Assembly (NCBI GenBank): GCA_044346175.1
Contig: JBIIZQ010000028.1
Location: 1 to 21,574, forward strand
Reading direction: 5' to 3'
DNA from: JBJTUH01 sp044346175
GTDB lineage: Bacteria; Cyanobacteriota; Vampirovibrionia; Vampirovibrionales; JAJTHC01
DNA length: 21,574 nucleotides
Made by a program: the position numbers and the translations under genes. Of the stretch, positions 20,683-21,574 are shown piece by piece; the first letter of the stretch is position 1, and every line of letters starts with the position of its first letter. A model generated the notes under the pieces. The model saw only the letters and a list, made by a program, of their open reading frames with translations. It had not been told where the DNA came from and searched no databases.

Positions 20683-21372
20683 ATGTCTTTTGAACGTTTG
20701 ATTCTTCTCCCCTTTATTTCCCCTCCCGCTGCGGGCAAGGGTACTCAAACCCAGATTCTTTGCGAGACCTATCAATTAGCACGTTTTGACACAGGCAGCC
20801 AACTCCGTGCAGTCGCACAAAAACCAACGGAGCTTGGTAAGCGGGTTGCCGCTATTCTTGCAGAAGGACAACTCGTGGATACCCCCGTCGTGATGGACGT
20901 TCTTAAAGACGGTTTGCAGGATGCGTTAACCCAAGCTTCACCTCAAGCAGAGACGGTACCCGTTCTTTTGGATGGTTTTCCTCGTAACTTAGAACAAACC
21001 AATGCCCTCTTTGAACTCGCCGCTACAACGGGGTTACACATCCCTCAGGCTTTTTATTTCGATGTACCCTATGAAGTGATTACAGAGCGTGCCATTTATC
21101 GTCGTATCGATAGCGAAACAGGGGCTATTTATAACCTTAAGTTCAACCCACCACCCGCCGATGTGCCAGAAAGTCGCTTAACGCATCGGAGCGATGATTA
21201 TCCTGAACGTGTGGAAAAGCGTCTCAAGGCTTATGAACAAGAAACCGCTCCTATCTTGGCTCGTTTTGAAGAAAAAGGACTGCTTACCCGAGTAGATGCC
21301 AACAAACCCATGCAAGAAGTCACCCAGATTCTTGTACGTTTGTTTGACCAACACGTGTTGCAAGTTCAGTAA
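20683..21372 (+). CDS. adk: Adenylate kinase with altered P-loop
   Basis: Adenylate kinase interconverts ATP + AMP and 2 ADP. The 229-residue product keeps the AMP site (DTGSQLRA at 36-43, DGFPR at 97-101), a full-length LID (AIYRRIDSETGAIYNLKFNP, 137-156) and the RxDD region (R169, D171, D172) with R180 nearby. The LID lacks zinc cysteines. The P-loop reads SPPAAGKGT (13-21) where GPPGAGKGT is standard: Ser13 and Ala16 replace two conserved glycines, while the catalytic Lys19 stays. TGD is also changed to TGS. AAGGAG 12 nt upstream supports the ATG. It follows secY by 62 nt and is closed by a terminator, so the pair forms a two-gene operon. Confidence 0.94.
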   Translation: MSFERLILLPFISPPAAGKGTQTQILCETYQLARFDTGSQLRAVAQKPTELGKRVAAILAEGQLVDTPVVMDVLKDGLQDALTQASPQAETVPVLLDGFPRNLEQTNALFELAATTGLHIPQAFYFDVPYEVITERAIYRRIDSETGAIYNLKFNPPPADVPESRLTHRSDDYPERVEKRLKAYEQETAPILARFEEKGLLTRVDANKPMQEVTQILVRLFDQHVLQVQ

Positions 21373-21426
21373 CTAAAACCGAATCCCCATGGATAAAGAA
21401 TGCTTCCTGCTTGTACGGTAAGACCT

Positions 21427-21447
21427 AAGCCAGGGGGCTTCTTTTTT
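21427..21447 (+). terminator. Intrinsic terminator of secY-adk
   Basis: AAGCC (21427-21431) pairs with GGCTT (21436-21440) around an AGGG loop and is followed by CTTTTTT. It lies 55 nt after the adk stop. The stem is short but G+C-rich with a good T-tract. The remaining 127 nt to the window edge show no clear gene; an ATG at 21570 could open the next one. Confidence 0.7.
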
Positions 21448-21574
21448 GGCGTTGCACATTATCATAGATAGGCTTGCCAATCAGGTGTGAAAAAGATAGT
21501 GAGTGTAGCTTTTACCATCTGCAAAGACTTAGAATAACAAAACGTCTTTCGTCTGAAACGAGCTAAATAATGAC

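Overview
This window looks like chromosomal DNA of a Gram-negative, flagellated bacterium of moderate G+C content. An LpxC homologue implies lipid A and an outer membrane, and a fliOPQR cluster implies a flagellar export gate. GatB, SecY and adenylate kinase are core housekeeping genes. Phrasing in SecY (FLDIFSGGG, EEMQKEEGEAGRKK), frequent absence of a Shine-Dalgarno sequence and long Pro/Ser/Gln-rich linkers suggest a non-photosynthetic relative of Cyanobacteria (Vampirovibrio/Melainabacteria-like). That placement is an inference from memory of family sequences; no phylogeny was run.

Layout. 1-2088: a structured RNA tail with a terminator, then three unrecognised genes: a one-TM protein, a small glycine-zipper protein behind a hairpin-dense leader, and an acidic protein on the minus strand. 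2287-6534: a flagellar operon reading FliN/SctQ-like C-ring protein, FliO, FliP, FliQ, FliR, with overlapping stops and starts. 9628-6547 (minus): gatB, an Opp/Dpp-type ABC ATPase 4 nt behind it, and a pterin carbinolamine dehydratase. 10079-12363: an accessory block with an ArsR-SRPBCC fusion, two small proteins sharing a motif, and a truncated Fic protein. 14743-12488 (minus): a NIT-domain chemoreceptor. 15260-17394: a divergent lpxC overlapped by an OppB/DppB-type permease. 18870-17446 (minus): a coiled-coil/TPR membrane-anchored protein. 19241-21372: secY-adk, separated from any ribosomal protein gene, preceded by a structured leader and closed by a terminator.

How the genes work together. 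FliN-like, FliO, FliP, FliQ and FliR would supply part of the motor switch and the membrane export gate, and the chemoreceptor would signal to that motor. The peptide-transporter ATPase and permease sit in different operons and need partners from elsewhere. The most unusual points are: tandem ATG starts at five genes, two of them (gatB and secY) sharing the same 12 bases; possible leaderless transcription in the accessory block; a perfect 20-bp inverted repeat inside a coding linker; an attenuator-like leader upstream of secY; and an adenylate kinase whose P-loop lacks two normally conserved glycines. I found no CRISPR array, tRNA, rRNA, transposase or integrase.
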